Shown here: positions 17,315 through 26,048 of the stretch, piece by piece
How the letters are laid out: each line of letters starts with the position of its first letter
Numbering within the stretch: the first letter of the stretch is position 1
DNA from: Candidatus Aramenus sulfurataquae
GTDB lineage: Archaea > Thermoproteota > Thermoprotei_A > Sulfolobales > Sulfolobaceae
Assembly (NCBI GenBank): GCA_000565255.1
Contig: ASRH01000007.1
Location: 18,448-82,447 of the forward strand
Reading direction: 5' to 3'
Length of the DNA: 64,000 nucleotides
Program-made: the position numbers and the translations under genes
Notes under the pieces: generated by a model
Database searches by the model: none
Told to the model about the DNA's origin: nothing
The model's input: only the letters and a program-made list of their open reading frames with translations

Positions 17315-18463
17315 ATGACCATATCTATGAAAGTAGAGGTGAGCCACAAGTACTCCTTCAGCACGGAGACTAGAGTTGTCTTCAAGATCCTGTTGGTCCC
17401 GGAAAAGGTAACCACTGCCTCGGGTTTCCACTACATTGTCCTCTTGGACACAAGCGGTTCAATGGAGGGGCTAAAGCTTGAGAACGCCAAAACCGGTGCA
17501 ATTGAACTCTCCAAGAGGATTCCCCAAGGAAATAAGGTATCCCTTATCACGTTCTCAACCCACGTAAACGTGGTCAAGGAGTTCGGTGACCCAGAGGATT
17601 TAACCTCATACGTCTCTGGGCTAAGCGCTGGTGGTCAAACAGCTCTCTATACCGCCCTCTTGACAGCCTTTAACCTAGCAAAGAAGTACGAGATGCCAAG
17701 CTACGTCATATTGCTCACAGACGGAAATCCCACGGACGAGACGTCGGAAGTAGCGTACACCAAGATCCAGATTCCGGAGAAGGTACAAGTGATAGCCTTT
17801 GGTCTAGGGGACGACTACAACGAGAAAATACTGAAGACCTTAGCGGACAGAACTGGTGGGCAATTCTACCACGTGGATGACCCCATGCAGATACCAAATA
17901 ACCTGCCTAAGGCTGCAAAGACTAAGGTTGCGGGAAAGAACATAGTTGTGGACGTGGTGTCCGAGAGCCCCGTGAAGCTCTTGAACTTCTCTGGGCCCCC
18001 AGTCACCATCAACGCCCTAGAAGGAGTGGTCAAGATCTACGGTGAGGTAACGATTCCTCCCAATTTTAACGGCAACTTCTTGACGGTGAAGCTCAACTAC
18101 GAGGATCCTGCTACCTCAAGGCAACAAGCGCTTATGAGCGTCATATCGCTGACTCCTGCAAGGGACCAGCAGACCTTCGTTTCAGGGATAAACAAGGACT
18201 TAACCTTAGAGTACGAGTACTACAAAGCATTGCAGAAGTACTCCACAGACGTGGAGGCGGGGAACCTAGTGGAGGCCACAAGGACGTTGCAAAAAATGGA
18301 TCAATTGGCCCAGCAGACTAGGAGGATAGAGCTCATAGAGACTACAAGGAGGCTCTCAGAAGGACTAGAGGCGACAAAGAGAATAGGTACTGTTGAGCAG
18401 ACCAGGAAGCTGTCAAAGGAGGTAAGTAGTGAAGTCACTAGGAAGCTCAGAGGAGAAGGGTAG
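17315..18463 (+). CDS. arnB: ArnB-like vWA archaellum regulator
   Basis: A 382-residue vWA protein. Start at ATG 17315, preceded by AGGTGGT at 17304-17310. MIDAS motif DTSGS (D45-S49) in LLDTSGSMEG, with LLTDGNPTDE later. The C-terminal tail (residues 318-382) has six T-[R/K]-x-[L/I] motifs at T322, T335, T344, T354, T363 and T375. This matches the reported phosphorylation of the ArnB tail by Sulfolobus kinases and supplies many possible FHA ligands for ArnA. Last gene of the arnA-phosphatase-arnB operon; its 3' end overlaps the next, convergent gene by 17 bases. Confidence 0.85.
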   Translation: MTISMKVEVSHKYSFSTETRVVFKILLVPEKVTTASGFHYIVLLDTSGSMEGLKLENAKTGAIELSKRIPQGNKVSLITFSTHVNVVKEFGDPEDLTSYVSGLSAGGQTALYTALLTAFNLAKKYEMPSYVILLTDGNPTDETSEVAYTKIQIPEKVQVIAFGLGDDYNEKILKTLADRTGGQFYHVDDPMQIPNNLPKAAKTKVAGKNIVVDVVSESPVKLLNFSGPPVTINALEGVVKIYGEVTIPPNFNGNFLTVKLNYEDPATSRQQALMSVISLTPARDQQTFVSGINKDLTLEYEYYKALQKYSTDVEAGNLVEATRTLQKMDQLAQQTRRIELIETTRRLSEGLEATKRIGTVEQTRKLSKEVSSEVTRKLRGEG

Positions 18464-18980
18464 CGTAGTCGACGTCCACCTTCTCAGCCTTTATCTTCTC
18501 TCCTTTAACTCCCCTGATTGTACAGGGAACGTCTTCTATCTCTATCCCCGCCCACTCCTTCATGAATTCCTTTACTCCCTCTATTAGTTCCCTCCTATTT
18601 GAGGCTACCAATGGCACGTCGTGGACTAGCAAGATCTTGTCCAGTTCACCCTTAAGTCCGATAAAGACGAGGCTCGTCGTAATCCCGAACTTGCTCTTCC
18701 TTGCCTTGATCCCCATAAGCACTCTTTTGTCGTCAGCCAGGGAAGAGAGCCTCCCGTCCTCCCTTGACTCGACTAAGTGCTTGTAGCCCGGTAAAATCTG
18801 GTGCCCTTTCAGTATGGGCTTTTTCACCACTATGAGTTCCCTTACGACCTGCTGGTTTTGATCAAAGGAGACCAACGCTGGAAAATCCTCTCCTAAAGAG
18901 CTCACGAACCTCATCTTGCTCACGATAAACTTTACCTCAGGCGTTATCAAAGAATTAACGTTTATTCCAAACAGGTTCAT
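18447..18980 (-). CDS. hypothetical protein, 177 aa
   Basis: Unrecognised soluble alpha/beta protein. It has a hydrophobic strand-turn-strand (TTSLVFIGLKGELDKILLVHD), a mid-protein helix (NRRELIEGVKEFMKEWAG) and no cysteine cluster. It converges on ArnB with a 17-base overlap. Upstream (18981-19357) is A/T-rich promoter DNA. Function unknown; any link to Arn signalling rests on position only. Confidence 0.55.
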   Translation of the reverse strand: MNLFGINVNSLITPEVKFIVSKMRFVSSLGEDFPALVSFDQNQQVVRELIVVKKPILKGHQILPGYKHLVESREDGRLSSLADDKRVLMGIKARKSKFGITTSLVFIGLKGELDKILLVHDVPLVASNRRELIEGVKEFMKEWAGIEIEDVPCTIRGVKGEKIKAEKVDVDYATLLL

Positions 18981-19357
18981 GTGTAATACTTCTCATTCGA
19001 CCTTAATCTCTCTTTCATTTATCTATACTTAAAATTTCACTATTCATCATTTATGAAATAAAAGGATTTAAACATATTCTCGAAAACTCCGTCATTATAC
19101 AACGTATAAGTTTAGTTTGATATAAGTTCTATTTAATATTATTGTGATTTAACATTATCATTTTAAGGCATAAATTAAAAAGTTTTTATCGAACTTTGAA
19201 AGCAGGGGAATCACAGATTTTTTCCATATATACGAAAAATACCAAATTTCTCAGACATTCTATATAAGTATTTTCATTACTAGGTAACAAATTTAGACAT
19301 ATATCTTTGAAGAAAAAATTTATATTAGGTAATTATTATATAGCATACGAGGAGAAT
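18981..19357. other. A/T-rich intergenic region, 377 bp
   Basis: Divergent promoter region between the 177-aa gene and the AbrB gene. Very A/T-rich with many stop codons in all frames and several TATA-like stretches (for example near 19057-19075 and 19260-19275). No open frame of interest, no repeat longer than about 10 bases was noticed. Confidence 0.5.
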
Positions 19358-19513
19358 ATGACCGTAGAAGACATTGTAAAGGTAAGTAGAAACTACCAAG
19401 TTACCATACCCGCGAGGATAAGGCAGAAGTTCCAGATAAGGGAAGGCGATCTAGTGAAGGTAGTCTTCGACGAGGAGAACAACACTGTAAAGATCATTCC
19501 TATAAAACAATAG
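19358..19513 (+). CDS. AbrB/SpoVT-type swapped-hairpin DNA-binding protein, 51 aa
   Basis: Start chosen at ATG 19358 because GAGGAG lies at 19349-19354; residues that could be read upstream come from A/T-rich promoter DNA. The product has the AbrB pattern VKVSRNYQVTIPARIRQKF, then REGDLVKVVF and VKIIPI. Such proteins bind DNA as dimers, as transition-state regulators or as VapB-like antitoxins; no toxin gene is adjacent, so a stand-alone regulator is more likely. The 3' end overlaps the convergent FAU-1 gene by 14 bases. Confidence 0.8.
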   Translation: MTVEDIVKVSRNYQVTIPARIRQKFQIREGDLVKVVFDEENNTVKIIPIKQ

Positions 19514-20711
19514 TAAACTCTTTTAGTAAACTCAAAACCTTTTTCTCTATTTTTTCGCCAAAATATCTCTTTATTTCAAGGTACTTATCTTCGTCCAAGA
19601 CCTTTACCTCCCCGTCCTTTACCACTACGTCAAGCTCGAGGTCCACGTACCTTATCTTCCCCCTCAAGAGTTCTGGGGGCGTAGAGATGTTGACGTACTT
19701 CCCCTTCAACCTTCCGTCCTTGGAGTAGTAGTTGTGAACCTCGTACCATTTGCTCGAGTCAACTTCCATAACGTCGTAGTCCCCTTCCTCCTTCTCTATT
19801 CCGAGGCCGTCATAGAGCCCGCCTGGGGAGATCTCCCTAATTAGCCAAAGCTTGTAGCCCTCGTTGCTAACCTCCTTTTTTATCACCTTTCCTCCCCTAA
19901 GCCTAATTGTGCCCCCAAGCTTCACGTGTTCTATCTCCATGAAGTCCTCGATGAGCTCATTAAACATGTCCTTTGGTTCCCTCTCGTCGACCTCGCTGAA
20001 GCTCAGCTTTAGCATGTGGTGGAACCTCTGGGTCCTCAAGACCTTTCCCCTCACTTCGTCTAGGTAGAGCTTGTCCTCAAGAGAGGGCAGTACCATGGAG
20101 AAGTCCTCCCCCTGCTTAAAGTCCTCGTTGTCGTACCTCATGGCCAACCTCTCCAGTTCCTCCCTGAGCTCCCTCTCGTCAGTGTAGGGGGCATTGCTCC
20201 TCCACTTTACGTTGTAGCCCTTCTTGTTGAAGGGTAGGCTAATCTTTAGCAACACGTCCCTTTTTCTCACGTGCTCTGAGAAGTAAGTCCTTCCCTCTCC
20301 CCTCCACACAAAGGCGTACTTGCCAACAGCCTTTACCTCGTCTAGTCCCAGCTTCCCGTCGTAAGGTGGCTTCACCACTAGTCCCCTCTCCATGCAAGGT
20401 TCCACTTTAAAGCCCATATACGTGCAGTCCCCTGTCTCGATCACTGAGTAGAGCTTCACTGGGGACTTCCACACTATTGACGCCTTGAACACTTCCTTTA
20501 GGAAGTCATTTACGTCTTGACCTATTGCGATTAAGTGGCCCTCGTCGTTGTTCTTTATGGTAACGTCAGCAGGGGCCATTACTATTTCCTCGTTAAACCT
20601 CTGGGCTATCTCTGGGCTCTGTTGAACTACTTGAAACCTTTCCTTTGCCAAGTAGGTTAGAGCTGTAGCGTATATCCCCCTAATTCTTACCCTTAACTTG
20701 CTGGAAGACAT
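19500..20711 (-). CDS. RNA-binding protein / putative ribonuclease FAU-1
   Basis: A 403-residue archaeal FAU-1-like protein: N-terminal RNase E/G-like S1-type region (KLRVRIRGIYATALTYLAKE), and a C-terminal DUF402 domain (LIREISPGGLYDGLGIE, YYSKDGRLKGKYVNISTP, YVDLELDVVV). FAU-1 binds AU-rich RNA and is implicated in 5S rRNA processing. Length is near the family norm. Its start overlaps the aconitase 3' end by 32 bases, so it is translated from the aconitase message. Confidence 0.78.
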   Translation of the reverse strand: MSSSKLRVRIRGIYATALTYLAKERFQVVQQSPEIAQRFNEEIVMAPADVTIKNNDEGHLIAIGQDVNDFLKEVFKASIVWKSPVKLYSVIETGDCTYMGFKVEPCMERGLVVKPPYDGKLGLDEVKAVGKYAFVWRGEGRTYFSEHVRKRDVLLKISLPFNKKGYNVKWRSNAPYTDERELREELERLAMRYDNEDFKQGEDFSMVLPSLEDKLYLDEVRGKVLRTQRFHHMLKLSFSEVDEREPKDMFNELIEDFMEIEHVKLGGTIRLRGGKVIKKEVSNEGYKLWLIREISPGGLYDGLGIEKEEGDYDVMEVDSSKWYEVHNYYSKDGRLKGKYVNISTPPELLRGKIRYVDLELDVVVKDGEVKVLDEDKYLEIKRYFGEKIEKKVLSLLKEFTIVL

Positions 20712-23169
20712 AGTTGAGGATTCCCCCGTACTTAACGTAGTTGACCTCAGCCTCAGTGTCTATCCTAGCTACTCCCTCAAACTCCCTCCTGCCGTCCTTG
20801 CCTATTACCTCTATCTTTACCTTTGGCCTCACTTTAAGCTCGAAGTGCAGGTTAACGATTTCGTCGCCTTTAATACCCATTTCCCTCCAGCTCACGCTCT
20901 CTATTGGCACTACTCCCATGGCTACGAGGTTGCTCCTGTGGATTCTCTCAAAGCTCTCAGCTATTACAGCCCTCACTCCTAGGAGGGCGGTGACCTTTGC
21001 CGCCCAGTCCCTAGAGCTTCCCGTGCCGTATTGCTTCCCGGCGAATATAATAAGGGGCACTCCTTCCTGCTTGTACCTCATTGCCACCTCGTAGACTGTG
21101 CCCTCCTTGCCGTCTGGGTAGTGCACTGTGTACCCTCCCTCTCTGTTCACCATGAAGTTCTTGAGCTTGGGGTTGGCGAAGCCTCCCCTGAGCATTACCT
21201 CGTGATTCCCCCTCCTAGCGCCATATGTGTTAAGTTCCGTGGCTCCTAGGTTGCGGAGATATTTTCCAGCGTCTGAGTCCGGCAGAATGGGCCCCGCTGG
21301 AGATATGTGATCAGTGGTTACCTTGTCTCCTAGTAGTAAGAGTATTCTGGCGTTCCTTACCTCCTTGAAGGGTTGGGCTTCCTTGAACCAAGGTGGCTCA
21401 ACTATGTAGGTGCTCTCCTTCCACTCGTATACTTTCCCTGGGGAGACGCTAAGGCCCTTCCAGTTCTCGTCTCCCTCGAATACGTTTGCGTACATCTCCT
21501 TGAAGAACTCAGGCTTCAAGGCCAAGCTCATGTACTCCGAGATCTCCTTTAGCGAGGGCCACACGTCCCTTAGGTAAACAGGCCTCCCGTTGGGATCAAC
21601 GGCTATTGGGCTCTCTGGGTCTAGATTTATCTTCCCGTAGATGGCGTAAGCCACCACAAGTATTGGAGACGCTAAGTAAGTGCCTTTCAGTAAGGGGTTT
21701 ATCCTCCCCTCGAAGTTCCTGTTTCCGCTTATTACCGCGTAAACCTCTAGGTTGTTTTCCCTCACGTCCTTCTCCACGTCGCTGGGTAAGGGTCCTGCGT
21801 TGCCTATGCAGGTAGTGCACCCAAAGCCCACAACGTGGAACCCTAGGGCCTCCAAGTAGGGGATGAGGTTACCCTCCTTTAAGTACTTGTAAACAACAGG
21901 AGAGCCTGGGGCCATGGACGTCTTGACGTAGGGCTTGCTCCTCAGACCTAGTTCCACAGCCTTCTTTGCCAGTAGACCTGCACCTATCATTACGGTGGGG
22001 TTGGAGGTGTTTGTGCAACTGGTTATTGCAGATATGACGACGCCCCCGTCCTCCACTATCCTCCCCCTCTTCATGCCCACCTTCAGCTTCTTCATCTCCC
22101 TTAGCGGGACCCTCTCGTCCGGATTTCTCGGCCCCGCTAGGGAGGGCTCAACCTCGCTTAGGTCTATCTCTACCTCGTCGTTGTAGTCTGGCTCCTCCTT
22201 TCCGGTGTAGAACATCCCCTGTTCCTTAGCGTACTTCTCCACTATCTCGTAGTCCCTGTTGGTAGCCTTTAAGTACTTGATAGTCTGTTCGTCTATTGGG
22301 AAGTAGCCCACCGTAGCCCCGTACTCTGGGGCCATGTTGGCTATTGTTGCCCTGTCAGGGACTGAGAGGAGGGATACTGAGGGGCCGTAGAACTCCACGA
22401 ACTTGCCCACTACTCCCTTCTTTCTCAACACCTCTGTTATGAAGAGGACGACGTCAGTTGGAGTTACGCCCTCCTTGATCTCCCCGACTAGCCTTACCCC
22501 CAACACTTCTGGGACTGTCATGAAGTACGGTTCGCCCAACATTACGGCCTCAGCTTCCAGCCCTCCCACTCCCCACGCTAGGACGCTCAAGCCGTTTACC
22601 ATGGTTGTATGGGAGTCAGTGCCAATGACTACCTCTGGGAACGCTACGCCATCCTTTATCGCAATTACCTTGCTCAAGTACTCCAAGTTGATCTGGTGGA
22701 TTATACCTTTACCAGGCGGCACGATCCTGAGGTTTTTGAACGCCCCCTGTGCCCACTTGAGGAACGCGTACCTCTCGGCGTTCCTCTCGAACTCCTTCTT
22801 CATGTTTAGACTCAGGGAGTACTCTGTGCCGTAGTAGTCCACCTGCACTGAGTGGTCTATGACCAAGTCTGACTGGACCACGGGGTTCACGAGCTCGGGG
22901 TCTTTCCCAAGCCTCTTGATCTCGGACCTCATTGCAGCTAAGTCCACTAAGAGGGGCACTCCAGTGTAGTCCTGCATTATCACCCTAGTAGGCATTAAGG
23001 CTATGTCCTTTCCCACCTTCCTATCCAACAAGTTTTCTAGGCTATCCTTTCCCACTTTTTCCCCTAGGTTCCTGCCAACGTTCTCCACGAGGACCTTTAG
23101 GGAGAAGGGGAAGTTGTCAACTCCTAGCTTTTTGATGGAGAAATACTCGTAGTTCCCAAGTTTCTCCAT
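20680..23169 (-). CDS. acnA: aconitate hydratase
   Basis: An 829-residue aconitase A/IRP-type enzyme, citrate = isocitrate in the TCA cycle. The [4Fe-4S] cysteines are seen in ITSCTNTSNP and GFGCTTCIGNAGP; the substrate-site GTDSHTTMVNGL and the swivel-domain signatures GKQYGTGSSRDWAAK and AESFERIHRSNLVAMGV are intact. Length is slightly below bacterial AcnA (about 890), usual for archaea. Together with the fumarase at the window start it represents TCA-cycle capacity. Divergent from the nucleotidyltransferase-like gene. Confidence 0.95.
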   Translation of the reverse strand: MEKLGNYEYFSIKKLGVDNFPFSLKVLVENVGRNLGEKVGKDSLENLLDRKVGKDIALMPTRVIMQDYTGVPLLVDLAAMRSEIKRLGKDPELVNPVVQSDLVIDHSVQVDYYGTEYSLSLNMKKEFERNAERYAFLKWAQGAFKNLRIVPPGKGIIHQINLEYLSKVIAIKDGVAFPEVVIGTDSHTTMVNGLSVLAWGVGGLEAEAVMLGEPYFMTVPEVLGVRLVGEIKEGVTPTDVVLFITEVLRKKGVVGKFVEFYGPSVSLLSVPDRATIANMAPEYGATVGYFPIDEQTIKYLKATNRDYEIVEKYAKEQGMFYTGKEEPDYNDEVEIDLSEVEPSLAGPRNPDERVPLREMKKLKVGMKRGRIVEDGGVVISAITSCTNTSNPTVMIGAGLLAKKAVELGLRSKPYVKTSMAPGSPVVYKYLKEGNLIPYLEALGFHVVGFGCTTCIGNAGPLPSDVEKDVRENNLEVYAVISGNRNFEGRINPLLKGTYLASPILVVAYAIYGKINLDPESPIAVDPNGRPVYLRDVWPSLKEISEYMSLALKPEFFKEMYANVFEGDENWKGLSVSPGKVYEWKESTYIVEPPWFKEAQPFKEVRNARILLLLGDKVTTDHISPAGPILPDSDAGKYLRNLGATELNTYGARRGNHEVMLRGGFANPKLKNFMVNREGGYTVHYPDGKEGTVYEVAMRYKQEGVPLIIFAGKQYGTGSSRDWAAKVTALLGVRAVIAESFERIHRSNLVAMGVVPIESVSWREMGIKGDEIVNLHFELKVRPKVKIEVIGKDGRREFEGVARIDTEAEVNYVKYGGILNYVFQQVKGKN

Positions 23170-23241
23170 AAGAGTAGGTTAGGCACGGAGTTAAAAAGTA
23201 AATTCTAGAAAACTTAATTTCTAGGCAGAGTACCATACATT

Positions 23242-23877
23242 GTGGAGTTGTCAAGCCTCTGCAACAAGGTTAAGGCATTGGGCTACTTCGGCTCCTTTGC
23301 CAGGGACGAATACGTGGAGGGAATCTCAGACGTCAACGTTTTCGCAATAACCAGCGACAAGTCTGTCCTTTTGGAGTTGGCAAGCGAGGGCTACTCCCCA
23401 CTAGTGGTCTCGGAGGAGGAGTTACAAGGAATGTGTAGGGAAGGAGACCCCATCTGTTACTACCTGCTAATGGACTCAAAGGTTGTCTGCGGCGATCTGA
23501 AGGCGAACTTCGTTAAGACCCCCTATACTTGCGAAAGGCTAAGGAAGCAAATACCGAGCTTTCTAAAAATGAGTATTGAGGGCTACAAGAGAGGTGACGA
23601 GGTGAGCGCTCTCAATAACGCCTTCAAGAGCTTCAGATCACTGATCCAGTGGAAAAAATGCTTGGTTAGCGACAACATACCTCTGTCGAGGGCAGATTTG
23701 GAGGAGTCGTGCAGGGAACTTGGCCTCGAGTGCGACGTTTTCGAGGATCTGCTGAGGCTGAGGGATACCAAGACCCCAATAACGATCTGGAGCATAAACA
23801 AGCTGTACAACGTCTTGAAGAAGTATGTTGAACTCCCATTTCCTTCTCCTGCTGAAGAAGCTTTCGGGAAGAGATAA
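23242..23877 (+). CDS. nucleotidyltransferase-like protein with C-terminal helical (HEPN-like) domain
   Basis: A 211-residue protein. The N-terminus shows the minimal nucleotidyltransferase pattern GYFGSFARDEYVEGISDVNVF, a GS-x(10)-D-x-N variant in which the usual second Asp of the pair is Asn. The C-terminal half is helical (SIEGYKRGDEVSALNNAFKSF, then VFEDLLRLR) and resembles HEPN four-helix bundles. MNT-HEPN pairs are toxin-antitoxin modules when on two genes; here both halves are in one chain, so a housekeeping or inactive form is as likely. GTG start. Confidence 0.6.
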   Translation: MELSSLCNKVKALGYFGSFARDEYVEGISDVNVFAITSDKSVLLELASEGYSPLVVSEEELQGMCREGDPICYYLLMDSKVVCGDLKANFVKTPYTCERLRKQIPSFLKMSIEGYKRGDEVSALNNAFKSFRSLIQWKKCLVSDNIPLSRADLEESCRELGLECDVFEDLLRLRDTKTPITIWSINKLYNVLKKYVELPFPSPAEEAFGKR

Positions 23878-23910
23878 AACCTTTTAATTCTTCATGAAGA
23901 ATATATAACT

Positions 23911-24369
23911 ATGGCAGAAGAACAGAGAGATATCGAAAGGGCTGAAGAATACGTCCAGTTAACTCCTAGAACTACTGCTCTGGGCGGGAACAGGTTCGAG
24001 CTATCGACTGGGCTTATAATTGCTGCTAGGTACGCCGACAAGCTGAGGAGGGTAGCGCTAGTTGCCCTAAGCAAGATAGCCCCCAGGGACGTGATCATAA
24101 GGGACATCTCTGAGCTTAACAAGAAGCTCTTCGAGGAGATAACTCAGAAGAACATAGGCAAATTAGACGTGATAAGGTTAGTAGTTGTGGCAGAGTACGA
24201 TCCTCAAGAGAAGAAGATCAAGTTCGAGAACGTACAGATTCAAAGGTTCTACACAGAGGAAGAGTGCAAGAAGATGCAGGAAGATGTAGTAAAGGAGAAC
24301 CAGAGGCTCAAGGAAGAGATAGATAGCGTCAAAAAAGAGATCGATCGCCTCAGGTCGATGCTGAAGTGA
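23911..24369 (+). CDS. DUF2258 family protein with C-terminal coiled coil
   Basis: A 152-residue crenarchaeal protein: domain around FELSTGLIIAARYADKLRRVALVALSK (DUF2258 pattern), then the strand LDVIRLVVVAEYD, and a C-terminal coiled coil (about residues 110-151). Function unknown; not membrane bound. Own promoter with TTTTAATTC upstream. Family call is from memory of the pattern. Confidence 0.65.
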   Translation: MAEEQRDIERAEEYVQLTPRTTALGGNRFELSTGLIIAARYADKLRRVALVALSKIAPRDVIIRDISELNKKLFEEITQKNIGKLDVIRLVVVAEYDPQEKKIKFENVQIQRFYTEEECKKMQEDVVKENQRLKEEIDSVKKEIDRLRSMLK

Positions 24370-24392
24370 AAAAGTAAATTTGTTTTTAGTCT

Positions 24393-24704
24393 TTATCCCT
24401 TGATCAACCCTATTACGAAGCCTATTATGAACGCTATGGAGTTGTACGGAAGGAGGTTAATGTAACCGTTAACTTCTCCCTCAGCTTGCGTCAGCTTCCG
24501 GCCCAGCGCAACAAGGGCGTGTTCAACCGTTGTGGGGGACAGGGCGCCTATCACTATGAGGATAATTATTATGGCAAGTATCGCCAAGCCTATCTTCACG
24601 GCGTTCTTGACTATGTAACCTACTAGAAGGCCTATGACGAAGGCGACTATCAGCGAGATGACGTCTACTGTAGTTAAGGAAGAGATTGAAAGATCAAAGG
24701 ACAT
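24393..24704 (-). CDS. small membrane protein, 103 aa
   Basis: About three hydrophobic helices: residues 14-34 (VISLIVAFVIGLLVGYIVKN), 36-55 (rich in Ile) and 85-102 (NSIAFIIGFVIGLIKG). The first and last share an (A/I)FVIGL(L/I) repeat with glycine spacing, suggesting helix packing or duplication. Function not recognised. Convergent with the DUF2258 gene, 23 bases between stops. Confidence 0.6.
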   Translation of the reverse strand: MSFDLSISSLTTVDVISLIVAFVIGLLVGYIVKNAVKIGLAILAIIIILIVIGALSPTTVEHALVALGRKLTQAEGEVNGYINLLPYNSIAFIIGFVIGLIKG

Positions 24705-24770
24705 AAATAGTTCACTCTTCAGAATAATATTGTAGACAATCTTATAAATCTTGTCGTCTTGGTAAAGCCT

Positions 24771-25097
24771 ATGAAGGTTGTTAAGTACAATCTCAAGGCC
24801 AAGGTTCAGGCGGGAGGGAAAGAAGAGGTAAAGGAGTCAACGTTTAGGCACTTAGCCAACGCAAGGAAATACATGAAGGAGACTGCCGAGAAGCTGGGCG
24901 CAAAGTGCTCAAAGTTAAACGTTGCTGGGGACACTTACACAATGCAGTGCGAGGGCAACTCAGTTAAGGTCTTTTTCGAGGTCAAGAAGGAGAGGATAAA
25001 GAGGGTAAAGAAGGAGACCGAGAAGAAAGAGGAAAAGAAACAAGAAGAAAAGAAATCAGAACAAAAAATAGTTGAAAACAAGGAACAGAGTTCCTAA
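24771..25097 (+). CDS. hypothetical protein with Lys/Glu-rich tail, about 108 aa
   Basis: Start at ATG 24771, about 21 bases after a TATA-like CTTATAAATC (24741-24750), so leaderless; TTG at 24759 is an alternative. The N-terminal 75 residues look like a small alpha/beta domain (MKVVKYNLKAKVQAGGKEEV, HLANARKYMKETAEKLGAK). The last 35 residues are almost only Lys, Glu and Gln. The first part suggests a nucleic-acid-associated protein, but no family was recognised. Confidence 0.6.
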   Translation: MKVVKYNLKAKVQAGGKEEVKESTFRHLANARKYMKETAEKLGAKCSKLNVAGDTYTMQCEGNSVKVFFEVKKERIKRVKKETEKKEEKKQEEKKSEQKIVENKEQSS

Positions 25098-25102
25098 AAA
25101 CT

Positions 25103-25483
25103 TTACGCTGTTACTAATTGTAGATGTGACAGTAGCTCTTCCCTTGTAGTCTTCACTAGTCTCTCCAAGTCCTCAACTATTTTTCTGTACATGCGTTCCT
25201 TCTCAACCCAGTACACGTAGTTTGGCCTACCCTTCTGTTTGCCCTGCTCATTTACTTTCTCTCTGCTGATTAATCCCTTGTAAAGCAAGCCGTTTATGGA
25301 CTTGCTTATTGACGCCTTGGTCACGTGCAGTTCGTTCGCCAGCTCGTCTGTGTTCATCTTCTTGTCCTTGGCCATGAGTACGTGGAGTACCTCTACGTCG
25401 CTCCTTGAAACGCCGTAGAGGAACGCTATTAGCTCGTGTAGTTCTACTTCCCTTCCATCTGGAAATCTTATCTTTTCCGACAT
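25103..25483 (-). CDS. winged-helix regulator, Lrs14/TrmB-like
   Basis: About 126 residues. A wHTH spans roughly 20-85: LHVLMAKDKKMNTDELANEL, then VTKASISKSINGLLYKGLISREK, followed by a wing (KGRPNYVYWV) and a C-terminal dimer helix. This is the layout of the Sulfolobales Lrs14-like regulators (for example AbfR1, biofilm and motility control). Start at ATG 25483, which best matches family lengths. It faces the COG2522-like gene across a 247-base A/T-rich region where it may act on itself. Confidence 0.72.
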   Translation of the reverse strand: MSEKIRFPDGREVELHELIAFLYGVSRSDVEVLHVLMAKDKKMNTDELANELHVTKASISKSINGLLYKGLISREKVNEQGKQKGRPNYVYWVEKERMYRKIVEDLERLVKTTREELLSHLQLVTA

Positions 25484-25730
25484 ATTTATTCCCAAATCTC
25501 ATCTGGGCTTTTTTTAACTTAAAAAATCAGCATATGATAAAATGAGAAAATAGTAGAATTAATCTATTTCTATATATCTGTTCACATTTCTATACATATT
25601 TACATGAAGTATGTGGTGAAATATCTACATTTATATTAATCGGTAAACTTCGTTAATATTAACTGAGTTAAACTTTCTCTCTCGTGGCATTAATAATCGT
25701 GTTTTTATTAAACGCAGTAAATATTATGTT

Positions 25731-26048
25731 ATGGAGATAAAGACCTATTGTGAGGAGTCCTACGTTAACGTGGTCCCCTTCTTGAGGGCTGCGATTATAA
25801 AAACCTTGACGCGAAGGGGATTGCCAGTAAAGAAGGCCGTGAAAGTGTTAGGCGTGTCCACAACAGCCTATGAGAAGCACGCTCAAGACGAGAGGGTTGA
25901 CAAGATAATCAAAGACGAGGAGCTTGGGGATATGGTGGAGGCTTTAGCGTCAAGGATACTTGTAGGAGAGAGAATAGAGCCGTCAACCTTCTGCATTCTT
26001 TGCGCCAAGTCAAGAAGGCTCTTTGGCCTCAAGGGGTGTACTTACTGA
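25731..26048 (+). CDS. COG2522-like transcriptional regulator
   Basis: A 105-residue protein. An N-terminal HTH reads VNVVPFLRAAIIKTLTRRGL then VKKAVKVLGVSTTAYEKHA; a C-terminal FCILCAKSRRLFGLKGC has a CxxC plus a later Cys, possibly a metal or redox site. A TATA-like TTTTTATTAAA at 25702-25712 lies about 20 bases before the ATG, so leaderless. Related archaeal proteins are predicted transcription regulators; target unknown. Confidence 0.65.
   Translation: MEIKTYCEESYVNVVPFLRAAIIKTLTRRGLPVKKAVKVLGVSTTAYEKHAQDERVDKIIKDEELGDMVEALASRILVGERIEPSTFCILCAKSRRLFGLKGCTY

Noticed and set aside
19307..19357. Longer N-terminus for the AbrB-like protein
   Set aside because: The extra residues come from A/T-rich DNA, whereas GAGGAG sits at the right distance before ATG 19358.
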